From NCBI GenBank assembly GCA_964057225.1, contig OZ059895.1:22020688-22084687 (forward strand): DNA of 64,000 bases, given 5' to 3'. This DNA is from Auanema rhodensis (taxonomy: Eukaryota; Nematoda; Chromadorea; Rhabditida; Rhabditidae). How positions within the stretch are numbered: the stretch's first letter is position 1; each line of letters starts with the position of its first letter. Position numbers and translations under genes: made by a program. Shown here in pieces: positions 12,671 to 27,900 of this stretch. Under the pieces are notes generated by a model. That model saw only the letters and a program-made list of their open reading frames with translations. It ran no database searches and was not told where the DNA came from.

Positions 12671-13198
12671 AAAGATAAAGAGATGCGGTTTTCAAAATTA
12701 GATTCCCCATGTCCATATTAGTCTAAAAACAAATTTTTATTAATATTGGTGCATGGTAACCATGACTTTGAAATTTACGTGAACTTTAATTTATGCTAAT
12801 TAAGTGTACACATGATGTGCGCTTGGTATGTAACTCGCTTCACGTGAAAGATAAAGAGATGCGGTTTTCAAAATTAGATTCCCCATTTCCATATTAGTCT
12901 AAAAACAAATTTTTATTGATATTGGTGCATGGCAACCATGACTTTAAAATTTACGTGAACTTTAATTTATGCTAATTAAGTGTACACATGATGTGCACTT
13001 GGTATGTAACTCGTTTCACGTCAAAGATAAAGAGATGCGGTTTTCAAAATTGGATTCCCCATGTCCATATTAGTCTAAAAACAAATTTTTATTAATATTG
13101 ATGCATGGTAACCATGACTTTGAAATTTACGTGAACTTTAATTTATGCTAATTAAGTGTACACATGATGTGCACTTGGTATGTAACTCGCTTCACGTG

Positions 13199-15310
13199 AA
13201 ATATAAAGGGATGCGGTTTTCAAAATTAGATTCCCCATGTCCATATTAGTCTAAACACAAATTTTTATTGATATTGGTGCATGGTAACCATGACTTTGAA
13301 ATTTACGTGAACTTTAATTTATGCTAATTAAGTGTACACGTGATGTGCACTTGGTATGTAACTCGCTTCACGTGAAAGATAAAGAGATGCGGTTTTCAAA
13401 ATTAGATTCCCCATTTCCATATTAGTCAAAAAACAAATTTTTATTGATATTGGTGCATGGCAACCATGACTTTAAAATTTACGTGAACTTTAATTTATGC
13501 TAATTAAGTGTACACATGATGTGCACTTGGTATGTAACTCGCTTCACGTCAAAGATAAAGAGATGCGGTTTTCAAAATTAGATTCCCCATGTCCATATTA
13601 GTCTAAAAACAAATTTTTATTAATATTGGTGCATGGTAACCATGACTTTGAAATTTACGTGAACTTTAATTTATGCTGATTAAGTGTACACATGATGTGC
13701 GCTTGGTATGTAACTCGCTTCACGTGAAAGATAAAGAGATGCGGTTTTCAAAATTAGATTCCCCATTTCCATATTAGTCTAAAAACAAATTTTTATTGAT
13801 ATTGGTGCATGGCAACCATGACTTTAAAATTTACGTGAACTTTAATTTATGCTAATTAAGTGTACACATGATGTGCACTTGGTATGTAACTCGTTTCACG
13901 TCAAAGATAAAGAGATGCGGTTTTCAAAATTGGATTCCCCATGTCCATATTAGTCTAAAAACAAATTTTTATTAATATTGATGCATGGTAACCATGACTT
14001 TGAAATTTACGTGAACTTTAATTTATGCTAATTAAGTGTACACATGATGTGCACTTGGTATGTAACTCGCTTCACGTCAAAGATAAAGAGATGCGGTTTT
14101 CAAAATTAGATTCCCCATGTCCATATTAGTCTAAAAACAAATTTTTATTGATATTGGTGCATGGCAACCATGACTTTAAAATTTACGTGAACTTTAATTT
14201 ATGCTAATTAAGTGTACACATGATGTGCACTTGGTATGTAACTCGTTTCACGTCAAAGATAAAGAGATGCGGTTTTCAAAATTGGATTCCCCATGTCCAT
14301 ATTAGTCTAAAAACAAATTTTTATTAATATTGATGCATGGTAACCATGACTTTGAAATTTACGTGAACTTTAATTTATGCTAATTAAGTGTACACATGAT
14401 GTGCACTTGGTATGTAACTCGCTTCACGTGAAATATAAAGGGATGCGGTTTTCAAAATTAGATTCCCCATGTCCATATTAGTCTAAACACAAATTTTTAT
14501 TGATATTGGTGCATGGTAACCATGACTTTGAAATTTACGTGAACTTTAATTTATGCTAATTAAGTGTACACGTGATGTGCACTTGGTATGTAACTCGCTT
14601 CACGTGAAAGATAAAGAGATGCGGTTTTCAAAATTAGATTCCCCATTTCCATATTAGTCAAAAAACAAATTTTTATTGATATTGGTGCATGGCAACCATG
14701 ACTTTAAAATTTACGTGAACTTTAATTTATGCTAATTAAGTGTACACATGATGTGCACTTGGTATGTAACTCGCTTCACGTCAAAGATAAAGAGATGCGG
14801 TTTTCAAAATTAGATTCCCCATGTCCATATTAGTCTAAAAACAAATTTTTATTAATATTGGTGCATGGTAACCATGACTTTGAAATTTACGTGAACTTTA
14901 ATTTATGCTGATTAAGTGTACACATGATGTGCGCTTGGTATGTAACTCGCTTCACGTGAAAGATAAAGAGATGCGGTTTTCAAAATTAGATTCCCCATTT
15001 CCATATTAGTCTAAAAACAAATTTTTATTGATATTGGTGCATGGCAACCATGACTTTAAAATTTACGTGAACTTTAATTTATGCTAATTAAGTGTACACA
15101 TGATGTGCACTTGGTATGTAACTCGTTTCACGTCAAAGATAAAGAGATGCGGTTTTCAAAATTGGATTCCCCATGTCCATATTAGTCTAAAAACAAATTT
15201 TTATTAATATTGATGCATGGTAACCATGACTTTGAAATTTACGTGAACTTTAATTTATGCTAATTAAGTGTACACATGATGTGCACTTGGTATGTAACTC
15301 GCTTCACGTC
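13199..15310 (+). repeat. Tandem seven-monomer duplication, second copy partial (1232-bp shift)
   Basis: Monomers 13199, 13375, 13551, 13727 and 13903 match 14431, 14607, 14783, 14959 and 15135. Markers: AAATATAAAGGG with CTAAACAC; GTCAAAAAAC; GCTGATTAAG with GTGCGCTTGG; CTCGTTTCACGTC; AAAATTGGATTCC with TTGATGCATGG. Monomers 14079 and 14255 are an extra local copy of the last pair. Similar order appears at 55949-56828 and 59116-60347 in flank C. Confidence 0.85.
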
Positions 15311-18300
15311 AAAGATAAAGAGATGCGGTTTTCAAAATTAGATTCCCCATGTCCATATTAGTCTAAAAACAAATTTTTATTGATATTGGTGCATGGTAAC
15401 CATGACTTTGAAATTTACGTGAACTTTAATTTATGCTAATTAAGTGTACACATGATGTGCGCTTGGTATGTAACTCGCTTCACGTCAAAGATAAAGAGAT
15501 GCGGTTTTCAAAATTAGATTCCCCATGTCCATATTAGTCTAAAAACAAATTTTTATTGATATTGGTGCATGGTAACCATGACTTTGAAATTTACGTGAAC
15601 TTTAATTTATGCTAATTAAGTGTACACATGATGTGCACTTGGTATGTAACTCGCTTCAAGTGAAAGATAAAGAGATGCGCTTTTCAAAATTAGATTTCGC
15701 ATGTCCATATTAGTCTAAAAACAAATTTTTATTGATATTGGTGCATGGTAACCATGACTTTAAAATTTACGTGAACTTTAATTTATGCTAATTAAGTGTA
15801 CACATGATGTGCACTTGGTATGTAACTCGCTTCACGTCAAAGATAAAGAGATGCGGTTTTCAAAATTAGATTCCCCATGTCCATATTAGTCTAAAAACAA
15901 ATTTTTATGAATATTGGTGCATGGTAACCATGACTTTGAAATTTACGTGAACTTTAATTTATGCTAATTAAGTGTACACATGATGTGCACTTGGTATGTA
16001 ACTCGCTTCACGTCAAAGATAAAGAGATGCGGTTTTCAAAATTAGATTCCCCATGTCCATATTAGTCTAAAAACAAATTTTTATTAATATTGGTGCATGG
16101 TAACCATGACTTTGAAATTTACGTGAACTTTAATTTATGCTAATTAAGTGTACACATGATGTGCACTTGGTATGTAACTCGCTTCACGTCAAAGATAAAG
16201 AGATGCGGTTTTCAAAATTAGATTTCGCATGTCCATATTAGTCTAAAAACAAATTTTTATTGATATTGGTGCATGGTAACCATGACTTTAAAATTTACGT
16301 GAACTTTAATTTATGCTAATTAAGTGTACACATGATGTGCACTTGGTATGTAACTCGCTTCACGTCAAAGATAAAGAGATGCGGTTTTCAAAATTAGATT
16401 CCCCATGTCCATATTAGTCTAAAAACAATTTTTTATCAATATTGGTGCATGGTAACCATGACTTTGAAATTTACGTGAACTTTAATTTATGCTAATTAAG
16501 TGTACAAATGATGTGCGCTTGGTATGTAACTCTCTTCACGTGAAAGATAAAGAGATGCGGTTTCCAAAATTAGATTCCTCATGTCCATATTAGTCTAAAA
16601 ACGAATTTTTATTGATATTGGTGCATGGTAACCATGACTTTAAAATTTACGTGAACTTTAATTTATGCTAATTAAGTGTACACATGATGTGCACTTGGTA
16701 TGTAACTTGCTTCACGTCAAAGATAAAGAGATGCGGTTTTCAAAATTAGATTCCCCATGTCCATTTTAGTCTAAAAACGAATTTTTATTGATATTGGTGG
16801 ATGGTAACCATGACTTTAAAACTTACGTGAACTTCAATTTATGCTAATTAAGTGTACACGTGATGTGCACTTGGTATGTAACTCGCTTCACGTGAAAGAT
16901 AAAGAGATGCGGTTTTCAAAATTAGATTCCTCATGTCCATATTAGTCTAAAAACGAATTTTTATTGATATTGGTGCATGGTAACCATGACTTTAAAATTT
17001 ACGTGAACTTTAATTTATGCTAATTAAGTGTACACATGATGTGCACTTGGTATGTAACTCGCTTCACGTCAAAGATAAAGAGATGCGGTTTTCAAAATTA
17101 GATTCCCCATGTCCATGTTAGTCTAAAAACAAATTTCTATTAATATTGGTGCATGGTAACTATGACTTTGAAATTTACGTGAACTTTAATTTATGCTAAT
17201 TAAGTGTACACATGATGTGCACTTGGTATGTAACTCGCTTCAAGTGAAAGATAAAGAGATGCGCTTTTCAAAATTAGATTTCGCATGTCCATATTAGTCT
17301 AAAAACAAATTTTTATTGATATTGGTGCATGGTAACCATGACTTTAAAATTTACGTGAACTTTAATTTATGCTAATTAAGTGTACACATGATGTGCACTT
17401 GGTATGTAACTCGCTTCACGTCAAAGATAAAGAGATGCGGTTTTCAAAATTAGATTCCCCATGTCCATATTAGTCTAAAAACAAATTTTCATGAATATTG
17501 GTGCATGGTAACCATGACTTTGAAATTTACGTGAACTTTAATTTATGCTAATTAAGTGTACACATGATGTGCACTTGGTATGTAACTCGCTTCACGTCAA
17601 AGATAAAGAGATGCGGTTTTGAAAATTAGATTCCCCATGTCCATATTAGTCTAAAAACAAATTTTTATTAATATTGGTGCATGGTAACCATGACTTTGAA
17701 ATTTACGTGAACTTTAATTTATGCTAATTAAGTGTACACATGATGTGCACTTGGTAAGTAACTCGCTTCACGTCAAAGATAAAGAGATGCGGTTTTCAAA
17801 ATTAGATTCCCCATGTCCATATTAGTCTAAAAACAATTTTTTATCAATATTGGTGCATGGTAACCATGACTTTGAAATTTACGTGAACTTTAATTTTTGC
17901 TAATTAAGTGTACACATGCTGTGCGCTTGGTATGTAACTCTCTTCACGTGAAAGATAAAGAGATGCGGTTTCCAAAATTAGATTCCCCATGTCCATATTA
18001 GTCTAAAAACAAATTTTTATTGATATTGGTGCATGGTAACCATGACTTTAAAATTTACGTGAACTTTAATTTATGCTAATTAAGTGTACACATGATGTGC
18101 ACTTGGTATGTAACTCGCTTCACGTCAAAGATAAAGAAATGCGGTTTTCAAAATTAGATTCCCCATGTCCATGTTAGTCTAAAAACAAATTTCTATTAAT
18201 ATTGGTGCATGGTAACTATGACTTTGAAATTTACGTGAACTTTAATTTATGCTAATTAAGTGTACACATGATGTGCACTTGGTATGTAACTCGCTTCAAG

Positions 18301-21300
18301 TGAAAGATAAAGAGATGCGCTTTTCAAAATTAGATTTCGCATGTCCATATTAGTCTAAAAACAAATTTTTATTGATATTGGTGCATGGTAACCATGACTT
18401 TAAAATTTACGTGAACTTTAATTTATGCTAATTAAGTGTACACATGATGTGCACTTGGTATGTAACTCGCTTCACGTCAAAGATAAAGAGATGCGGTTTT
18501 CAAAATTAGATTCCCCATGTCCATATTAGTCTAAAAACAAATTTTTATTAATATTGGTGCATGGTAACCATGACTTTGAAATTTACGTGAACTTTAATTT
18601 ATGCTAATTAAGTTTACACATGATGTGCACTTGGTATGTAACTCGCTTCACGTCAAAGATAAAAAGATGAGGTTTTCAAAATTAGATTCCCCATGTCCAT
18701 ATTAGTCTAAAAACAAATTTTTATTAATATTGGTACATGGAAACCATGACTTTGAAATTTACGTGAACTTTAATTTATGCTAATTAAGTGTACACATGAT
18801 GTGCGCTTGGTATGTAACTCGCTTCACGTGAAAGATAAAGAGATGCGGTTTTCAAAATTAGATTCCCCATTTCCATATTAGTCAAAAAACAAATTTTTAT
18901 TGATATTGGTGCATGGCAACCATGACTTTAAAATTTACGTGAACTTTAATTTATGCTAATTAAGTGTACACATGATGTGCACTTGGTATGTAACTCGCTT
19001 CACGTCAAAGATAAAGAGATGCGGTTTTCAAAATTAGATTCCCCATGTCCATATTAGTCTAAAAACAAATTTTTATTAATATTGGTGCATGGTAACCATG
19101 ACTTTGAAATTTACGTGAACTTTAATTTATGCTGATTAAGTGTACACATGATGTGCGCTTGGTATGTAACTCGCTTCACGTGAAAGATAAAGAGATGCGG
19201 TTTTCAAAATTAGATTCCCCATTTCCATATTAGTCTAAAAACAAATTTTTATTGATATTGGTGCATGGCAACCATGACTTTAAAATTTACGTGAACTTTA
19301 ATTTATGCTAATTAAGTGTACACATGATGTGCACTTGGTATGTAACTCGTTTCACGTCAAAGATAAAGAGATGCGGTTTTCAAAATTGGATTCCCCATGT
19401 CCATATTAGTCTAAAAACAAATTTTTATTAATATTGATGCATGGTAACCATGACTTTGAAATTTACGTGAACTTTAATTTATGCTAATTAAGTGTACACA
19501 TGATGTGCACTTGGTATGTAACTCGCTTCACGTCAAAGATAAAGAGATGCGGTTTTCAAAATTAGATTCCCCATGTCCATATTAGTCTAAAAACAAATTT
19601 TTATTGATATTGGTGCATGGTAACCATGACTTTAAAATTTACGTGAACTTTAATTTATGCTAATTAAGTGTACACATGATGTGCGCTTGGTATGTAACTC
19701 GCTTCACGTCAAAGATAAAGAGATGCGGTTTTCAAAATTAGATTCCCCATGTCCATATTAGTCTAAAAACAAATTTTTATTGATATTGGTGCATGGTAAC
19801 CATGACTTTGAAATTTACGTGAACTTTAATTTATGCTAATTAAGTGTACACATGATGTGCACTTGGTATGTAACTCGCTTCAAGTGAAAGATAAAGAGAT
19901 GCGCTTTTCAAAATTAGATTTCGCATGTCCATATTAGTCTAAAAACAAATTTTTATTGATATTGGTGCATGGTAACCATGACTTTAAAATTTACGTGAAC
20001 TTTAATTTATGCTAATTAAGTGTACACATGATGTGCACTTGGTATGTAACTCGCTTCACGTCAAAGATAAAGAGATGCGGTTTTCAAAATTAGATTCCCC
20101 ATGTCCATATTAGTCTAAAAACAAATTTTTATGAATATTGGTGCATGGTAACCATGACTTTGAAATTTACGTGAACTTTAATTTATGCTAATTAAGTGTA
20201 CACATGATGTGCACTTGGTATGTAACTCGCTTCACGTCAAAGATAAAGAGATGCGGTTTTCAAAATTAGATTCCCCATGTCCATATTAGTCTAAAAACAA
20301 ATTTTTATTAATATTGGTGCATGGTAACCATGACTTTGAAATTTACGTGAACTTTAATTTATGCTAATTAAGTGTACACATGATGTGCACTTGGTATGTA
20401 ACTCGCTTCACGTCAAAGATAAAGAGATGCGGTTTTCAAAATTAGATTTCGCATGTCCATATTAGTCTAAAAACAAATTTTTATTGATATTGGTGCATGG
20501 TAACCATGACTTTAAAATTTACGTGAACTTTAATTTATGCTAATTAAGTGTACACATGATGTGCACTTGGTATGTAACTCGCTTCACGTCAAAGATAAAG
20601 AGATGCGGTTTTCAAAATTAGATTCCCCATGTCCATATTAGTCTAAAAACAATTTTTTATCAATATTGGTGCATGGTAACCATGACTTTGAAATTTACGT
20701 GAACTTTAATTTATGCTAATTAAGTGTACAAATGATGTGCGCTTGGTATGTAACTCTCTTCACGTGAAAGATAAAGAGATGCGGTTTCCAAAATTAGATT
20801 CCTCATGTCCATATTAGTCTAAAAACGAATTTTTATTGATATTGGTGCATGGTAACCATGACTTTAAAATTTAGGTGAACTTTAATTTATGCTAATTAAG
20901 TGTACACATGATGTGCACTTGGTATGTAACTTGCTTCACGTCAAAGATAAAGAGATGCGGTTTTCAAAATTAGATTCCCCATGTCCATTTTAGTCTAAAA
21001 ACGAATTTTTATTGATATTGGTGGATGGTAACCATGACTTTAAAACTTACGTGAACTTCAATTTATGCTAATTAAGTGTACACGTGATGTGCACTTGGTA
21101 TGTAACTCGCTTCACGTGAAAGATAAAGAGATGCGGTTTTCAAAATTAGATTCCTCATGTCCATATTAGTCTAAAAACGAATTTTTATTGATATTGGTGC
21201 ATGGTAACCATGACTTTAAAATTTACGTGAACTTTAATTTATGCTAATTAAGTGTACACATGATGTGCACTTGGTATGTAACTCGCTTCACGTCAAAGAT

Positions 21301-23054
21301 AAAGAGATGCGGTTTTCAAAATTAGATTCCCCATGTCCATGTTAGTCTAAAAACAAATTTCTATTAATATTGGTGCATGGTAACTATGACTTTGAAATTT
21401 ACGTGAACTTTAATTTATGCTAATTAAGTGTACACATGATGTGCACTTGGTATGTAACTCGCTTCAAGTGAAAGATAAAGAGATGCGCTTTTCAAAATTA
21501 GATTTCGCATGTCCATATTAGTCTAAAAACAAATTTTTATTGATATTGGTGCATGGTAACCATGACTTTAAAATTTACGTGAACTTTAATTTATGCTAAT
21601 TAAGTGTACACATGATGTGCACTTGGTATGTAACTCGCTTCACGTCAAAGATAAAGAGATGCGGTTTTCAAAATTAGATTCCCCATGTCCATATTAGTCT
21701 AAAAACAAATTTTCATGAATATTGGTGCATGGTAACCATGACTTTGAAATTTACGTGAACTTTAATTTATGCTAATTAAGTGTACACATGATGTGCACTT
21801 GGTATGTAACTCGCTTCACGTCAAAGATAAAGAGATGCGGTTTTGAAAATTAGATTCCCCATGTCCATATTAGTCTAAAAACAAATTTTTATTAATATTG
21901 GTGCATGGTAACCATGACTTTGAAATTTACGTGAACTTTAATTTATGCTAATTAAGTGTACACATGATGTGCACTTGGTAAGTAACTCGCTTCACGTCAA
22001 AGATAAAGAGATGCGGTTTTCAAAATTAGATTCCCCATGTCCATATTAGTCTAAAAACAATTTTTTATCAATATTGGTGCATGGTAACCATGACTTTGAA
22101 ATTTACGTGAACTTTAATTTTTGCTAATTAAGTGTACACATGCTGTGCGCTTGGTATGTAACTCTCTTCACGTGAAAGATAAAGAGATGCGGTTTCCAAA
22201 ATTAGATTCCCCATGTCCATATTAGTCTAAAAACAAATTTTTATTGATATTGGTGCATGGTAACCATGACTTTAAAATTTACGTGAACTTTAATTTATGC
22301 TAATTAAGTGTACACATGATGTGCACTTGGTATGTAACTCGCTTCACGTCAAAGATAAAGAAATGCGGTTTTCAAAATTAGATTCCCCATGTCCATGTTA
22401 GTCTAAAAACAAATTTCTATTAATATTGGTGCATGGTAACTATGACTTTGAAATTTACGTGAACTTTAATTTATGCTAATTAAGTGTACACATGATGTGC
22501 ACTTGGTATGTAACTCGCTTCAAGTGAAAGATAAAGAGATGCGCTTTTAAAAATTAGATTTCGCATGTCCATATTAGTCTAAAAACAAATTTTTATTGAT
22601 ATTGGTGCATGGTAACCATGACTTTAAAATTTACGTGAACTTTAATTTATGCTAATTAAGTGTACACATGATGTGCACTTGGTATGTAACTCGCTTCACG
22701 TCAAAGATAAAGAGATGCGGTTTTCAAAATTAGATTCCCCATGTCCATATTAGTCTAAAAACAAATTTTTATTAATATTGGTGCATGGTAACCATGACTT
22801 TGAAATTTACGTGAACTTTAATTTATGCTAATTAAGTTTACACATGATGTGCACTTGGTATGTAACTCGCTTCACGTCAAAGATAAAAAGATGAGGTTTT
22901 CAAAATTAGATTCCCCATGTCCATATTAGTCTAAAAACAAATTTTTATTAATATTGGTACATGGAAACCATGACTTTGAAATTTACGTGAACTTTAATTT
23001 ATGCTAATTAAGTGTACACATGATGTGCGCTTGGTATGTAACTCGCTTCACGTG
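14607..23054 (+). repeat. Tandem 24-monomer duplication (2 x 4224 bp), nearly identical
   Basis: Copy 1 is 14607-18830 and copy 2 is 18831-23054, with a constant offset of 4224 bp. Rare markers present in both include GCTGATTAAG (14910/19134), the AAGTGAAAG plus GCGCTTTT monomer (15663/19887), AAATTTCTAT (17131/21355), GGTAAGTAAC (about 17753/21977) and GTACATGGAAACC (about 18733/22957). I spotted only three differences: G/A at 15410/19634, C/G at 16650/20874 and C/A at 18325/22549. It spans the edge of the central domain, so flank-A monomers (14607-15662) were copied along with central ones. This looks like the youngest large event in the window. Confidence 0.93.
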
Positions 23055-24988
23055 AAAGATAAAGAGATGCGGTTTTCAAAATTAGATTCCTCATGTCCAT
23101 ATTAGTCTAAAAACGAATTTTTATTGATATTGGTGCATGGCAACCATGACTTTAAAATTTACGTGAACTTTAATTTATGCTAATTAAGTGTACACATGAT
23201 GTGCACTTGGTATGTAACTCGCTTCACTCAAAGATAAAGAGATGCGGTTTTCAAAATTAGATTCCCCATGTCCATATTAGTCTAAAAACAAATTTTTATC
23301 AATATTGGTGCATGGTAACTATGACTTTGAAATTTACGTGAACTTTAATTTATGCTAATTAAGTGTACACATGATGTGCACTTGGTATGTAACTCGCTTC
23401 AAGTGAAAGATAAAGAGATGCGCTTTTCAAAATTAGATTTCGCATGTCCATATTAGTCTAAAAACAAATTTTTATTGATATTGGTGCATGGTAACCATGA
23501 CTTTGAAATTTACGTGAACTTTAATTTATGCTTATTAAGTGTACACGTGATGTGCACTTGGTATGTAACTCGCTTCACGTCAAAGATAAAGAGATGCGGT
23601 TTTGAAAATTAGATTCCCCATGTCCATATTAGTCTAAAAACAAATTTTTATTAATATTGGTGCATGGTAACCATGACTTTGAAATTTACGTGAACTTTAA
23701 TTTATGCTAATTAAGTGTACACATGATGTGCACTTGGTATGTAACTCGCTTCACGTCAAAGATAAAGAGATGCGGTTTTCAAAATTAGATTCCCCATGTC
23801 CATATTAGTCTAAAAACAATTTTTTATCAATATTGGTGCATGGTAACCATGACTTTGAAATTTACGTGAACTTTAATTTTTGCTAATTAAGTGTACACAT
23901 GATGTGCACTTGGTATGTAACTCGCTTCACGTCAAAGATAAAGAGATGCGGTTTTCAAAATTAGATTCCCCATGTCCATTTTAGTCTAAAAACGAATTTT
24001 TATTGATATTGGTGGATGGTAACCATGACTTTAAAACTTACGTGAACTTCAATTTATGCTAATTAAGTGTACACATGATGTGCACTTGGTAAGTAACTCG
24101 CTTCACGTCAAAGATAAAGAGATGCGGTTTTCAAAATTAGATTCCCCATGTCCATATTAGTCTAAAAACAATTTTTTATCAATATTGGTGCATGGTAACC
24201 ATGACTTTGAAATTTACGTGAACTTTAATTTTTGCTAATTAAGTGTACACATGCTGTGCGCTTGGTATGTAACTCTCTTCACGTGAAAGATAAAGAGATG
24301 CGGTTTCCAAAATTAGATTCCCCATGTCCATATTAGTCTAAAAACAAATTTTTATTGATATTGGTGCATGGTAACCATGACTTTAAAATTTACGTGAACT
24401 TTAATTTATGCTAATTAAGTGTACACATGATGTGCACTTGGTATGTAACTCGCTTCACGTCAAAGATAAAGAAATGCGGTTTTCAAAATTAGATTCCCCA
24501 TGTCCATGTTAATCTAAAAACAAATTTCTATTAATATTGGTGCATGGTAACTATGACTTTGAAATTTACGTGAACTTTAATTTATGCTAATTAAGTGTAC
24601 ACATGATGTGCACTTGGTATGTAACTCGCTTCACTCAAAGATAAAGAGATGCGGTTTTCAAAATTAGATTCCCCATGTCCATATTAGTCTAAAAACAAAT
24701 TTTTATTAATATTGGTGCATGGTAACCATGACTTTGAAATTTACGTGAACTTTAATTTATGCTAATTAAGTGTACACATGATGTGCACTTGGTATGTAAC
24801 TCGCTTCAAGTGAAAGATAAAGAGATGCGCTTTTCAAAATTAGATTTCGCATGTCCATATTAGTCTAAAAACAAATTTTTATTGATATTGGTGCATGGTA
24901 ACCATGACTTTAAAATTTACGTGAACTTTAATTTATGCTAATTAAGTGTACACATGATGTGCACTTGGTATGTAACTCGCTTCACGTC
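23055..24988 (+). repeat. Composite HOR, short copy 0 (11 monomers, 1934 bp)
   Basis: Starts with the anchor monomer (CCTCATGTCC, AACGAAT, GGCAACC, then CACTCAAAG) that also opens the copies at 24989, 29915 and 35017. It contains two of the one-base-deleted junctions (next monomers 23230 and 24637). The second and later monomers resemble 25164 onwards but are reshuffled. Monomer 23406 combines a GCGCTTTT start with a CTTATTAAG/CACGTG end otherwise typical of the flanks. Confidence 0.8.
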
Positions 24989-27900
24989 AAAGATAAAGAG
25001 ATGCGGTTTTCAAAATTAGATTCCTCATGTCCATATTAGTCTAAAAACGAATTTTTATTGATATTGGTGCATGGCAACCATGACTTTAAAATTTACGTGA
25101 ACTTTAATTTATGCTAATTAAGTGTACACATGATGTGCACTTGGTATGTAACTCGCTTCACTCAAAGATAAAGAGATGCGGTTACCAAAATTAGATTCCC
25201 CATGTCCATATTAGTCTAAAAACAAATTTTTATTAATATTGGTGCATGGTAACTATGACTTTGAAATTTACGTGAACTTTAATTTATGCTAATTAAGTGT
25301 ACACATGATGTGCACTTGGTATGTAACTCGCTTCAAGTGAAAGATAAAGAGATGCGCTTTTCAAAATTAGATTTCGCATGTCCATATTAGTCTAAAAACA
25401 AATTTTTATTGATATTGGTGCATGGTAACCATGACTTTAAAATTTACGTGAACTTTAATTTATGCTAATTAAGTGTACACATGATGTGCACTTGGTATGT
25501 AACTCGCTTCACGTCAAAGATAAAGAGATGCGGTTTTGAAAATTAGATTCCCCATGTCCATATTAGTCTAAAAACAAATTTTTATTAATATTGGTGCATG
25601 GTAACCATGACTTTGAAATTTACGTGAACTTTAATTTATGCTAATTAAGTGTACACATGATGTGCACTTGGTAAGTAACTCGCTTCACGTCAAAGATAAA
25701 GAGATGCGGTTTTGAAAATTAGATTCCCCATGTCCATATTAGTCTAAAAACAAATTTTTATTAATATTGGTGCATGGTAACCATGACTTTGAAATTTACG
25801 TGAACGTTAATTTATGCTAATTAAGTGTACACATGATGTGCACTTGGTAAGTAACTCGCTTCACGTCAAAGATAAAGAGATGCGGTTTTCAAAATTAGAT
25901 TCCCCATGTCCATGTTAGTCTAAAAACAATTTTTTATCAATATTGGTGCATGGTAACTATGACTTTGAAATTTACGTGAACTTTAATTTATGCTAATTAA
26001 GTGTACACATGATGTGCACTTGGTATGTAACTCGCTTCAAGTGAAAGATAAAGAGATGCGCTTTTCAAAATTAGATTTCGCATGTCCATATTAGTCTAAA
26101 AACAAATTTTTATTGATATTGGTGCATGGTAACCATGACTTTAAAATTTACGTGAACTTTAATTTATGCTAATTAAGTGTACACATGATGTGCACTTGGT
26201 ATGTAACTCGCTTCACGTCAAAGATAAAGAGATGCGGTTTTCAAAATTAGATTCCCCATGTCCATATTAGTCTAAAAACAAATTTTTATTAATATTGGTG
26301 CATGGTAACCATGACTTTGAAATTTACGTGAACTTTAATTTATGCTAATTAAGTGTACACATGATGTGCACTTGGTATGTAACTCGCTTCACGTCAGAGA
26401 TAAAAAGATGAGGTTTTCAAAATTAGATTCCCCATGTCCATATTAGTCTAAAAACAAATTTTTATTAATATTGGTGCATGGTAACCATGACTTTGAAATT
26501 TACGTGAACTTTAATTTATGCTAATTAAGTGTACACATGACGTGCGCTTGGTATGTAACTCGCTTCACGTGAAAGATAAAGAGATGCGGTTTCCAAAATT
26601 AGATTCCCCATGTCCATATTAGTCTAAAAACAAATTTTTATTGATATTGGTGCATGGCAACCATGACTTTAAAATTTACGTGAACTTTAATTTATGCTAA
26701 TTAAGTGTACACATGATGTGCACTTGGTATGTAACTCGCTTCACTCAAAGATAAAGAGATGCGGTTTTCAAAATTAGATTCCCCATGTCCATATTAGTCT
26801 AAAAACAAATTTTTATTGATATTGGTGCATGGTAACCATGACTTTAAAATTTACGTGAACTTTAATTTATGCTAATTAAGTGTACACATGATGTGCACTT
26901 GGTATGTAACTCGCTTCACGTCAAAGATAAAGAGATGCGGTTTTCAAAATTAGATTCCCCATGTCCATATTAGTCTAAAAACAAATTTTTATGAATATTG
27001 GTGCATGGTAACCATGACTTTGAAATTTACGTGAACTTTAATTTATGCTAATTAAGTGTACACATGATGTGCACTTGGTATGTAACTCGCTTCACGTCAA
27101 AGATAAAGAGATGCGGTTTTGAAAATTAGATTCCCCATGTCCATATTAGTCTAAAAACAAATTTTTATTAATATTGGTGCATGGTAACCATGACTTTGAA
27201 ATTTACGTGAACTTTAATTTATGCTAATTAAGTGTACACATGATGTGCACTTGGTAAGTAACTCGCTTCACGTCAAAGATAAAGAGATGCGGTTTTCAAA
27301 ATTAGATTCCCCATGTCCATATTAGTCTAAAAACAATTTTTTATCAATATTGGTGCATGGTAACCATGACTTTGAAATTTACGTGAACTTTAATTTTTGC
27401 TAATTAAGTGTACACATGCTGTGCGCTTGGTATGTAACTCTCTTCACGTGAAAGATAAAGAGATGCGGTTTTCAAAATTAGATTCCTCATGTCCATATTA
27501 GTCTAAAAACAAATTTTTATTGATATTGGTGCATGGTAACCATGACTTTAAAATTTACGTGAACTTTAATTTATGCTAATTAAGTGTACACATGATGTGC
27601 ACTTGGTATGTAACTTGCTTCACGTCAAAGATAAAGAGATGCGGTTTTCAAAATTAGATTCCCCATGTCCATTTTAGTCTAAAAACGAATTTTTATTGAT
27701 ATTGGTGGATGGTAACCATGACTTTAAAACTTACGTGAACTTCAATTTATGCTAATTAAGTGTACACATGATGTGCACTTGGTAAGTAACTCGCTTCACG
27801 TCAAAGATAAAGAGATGCGGTTTTCAAAATTAGATTCCCCATGTCCATATTAGTCTAAAAACAATTTTTTATCAATATTGGTGCATGGTAACCATGACTT

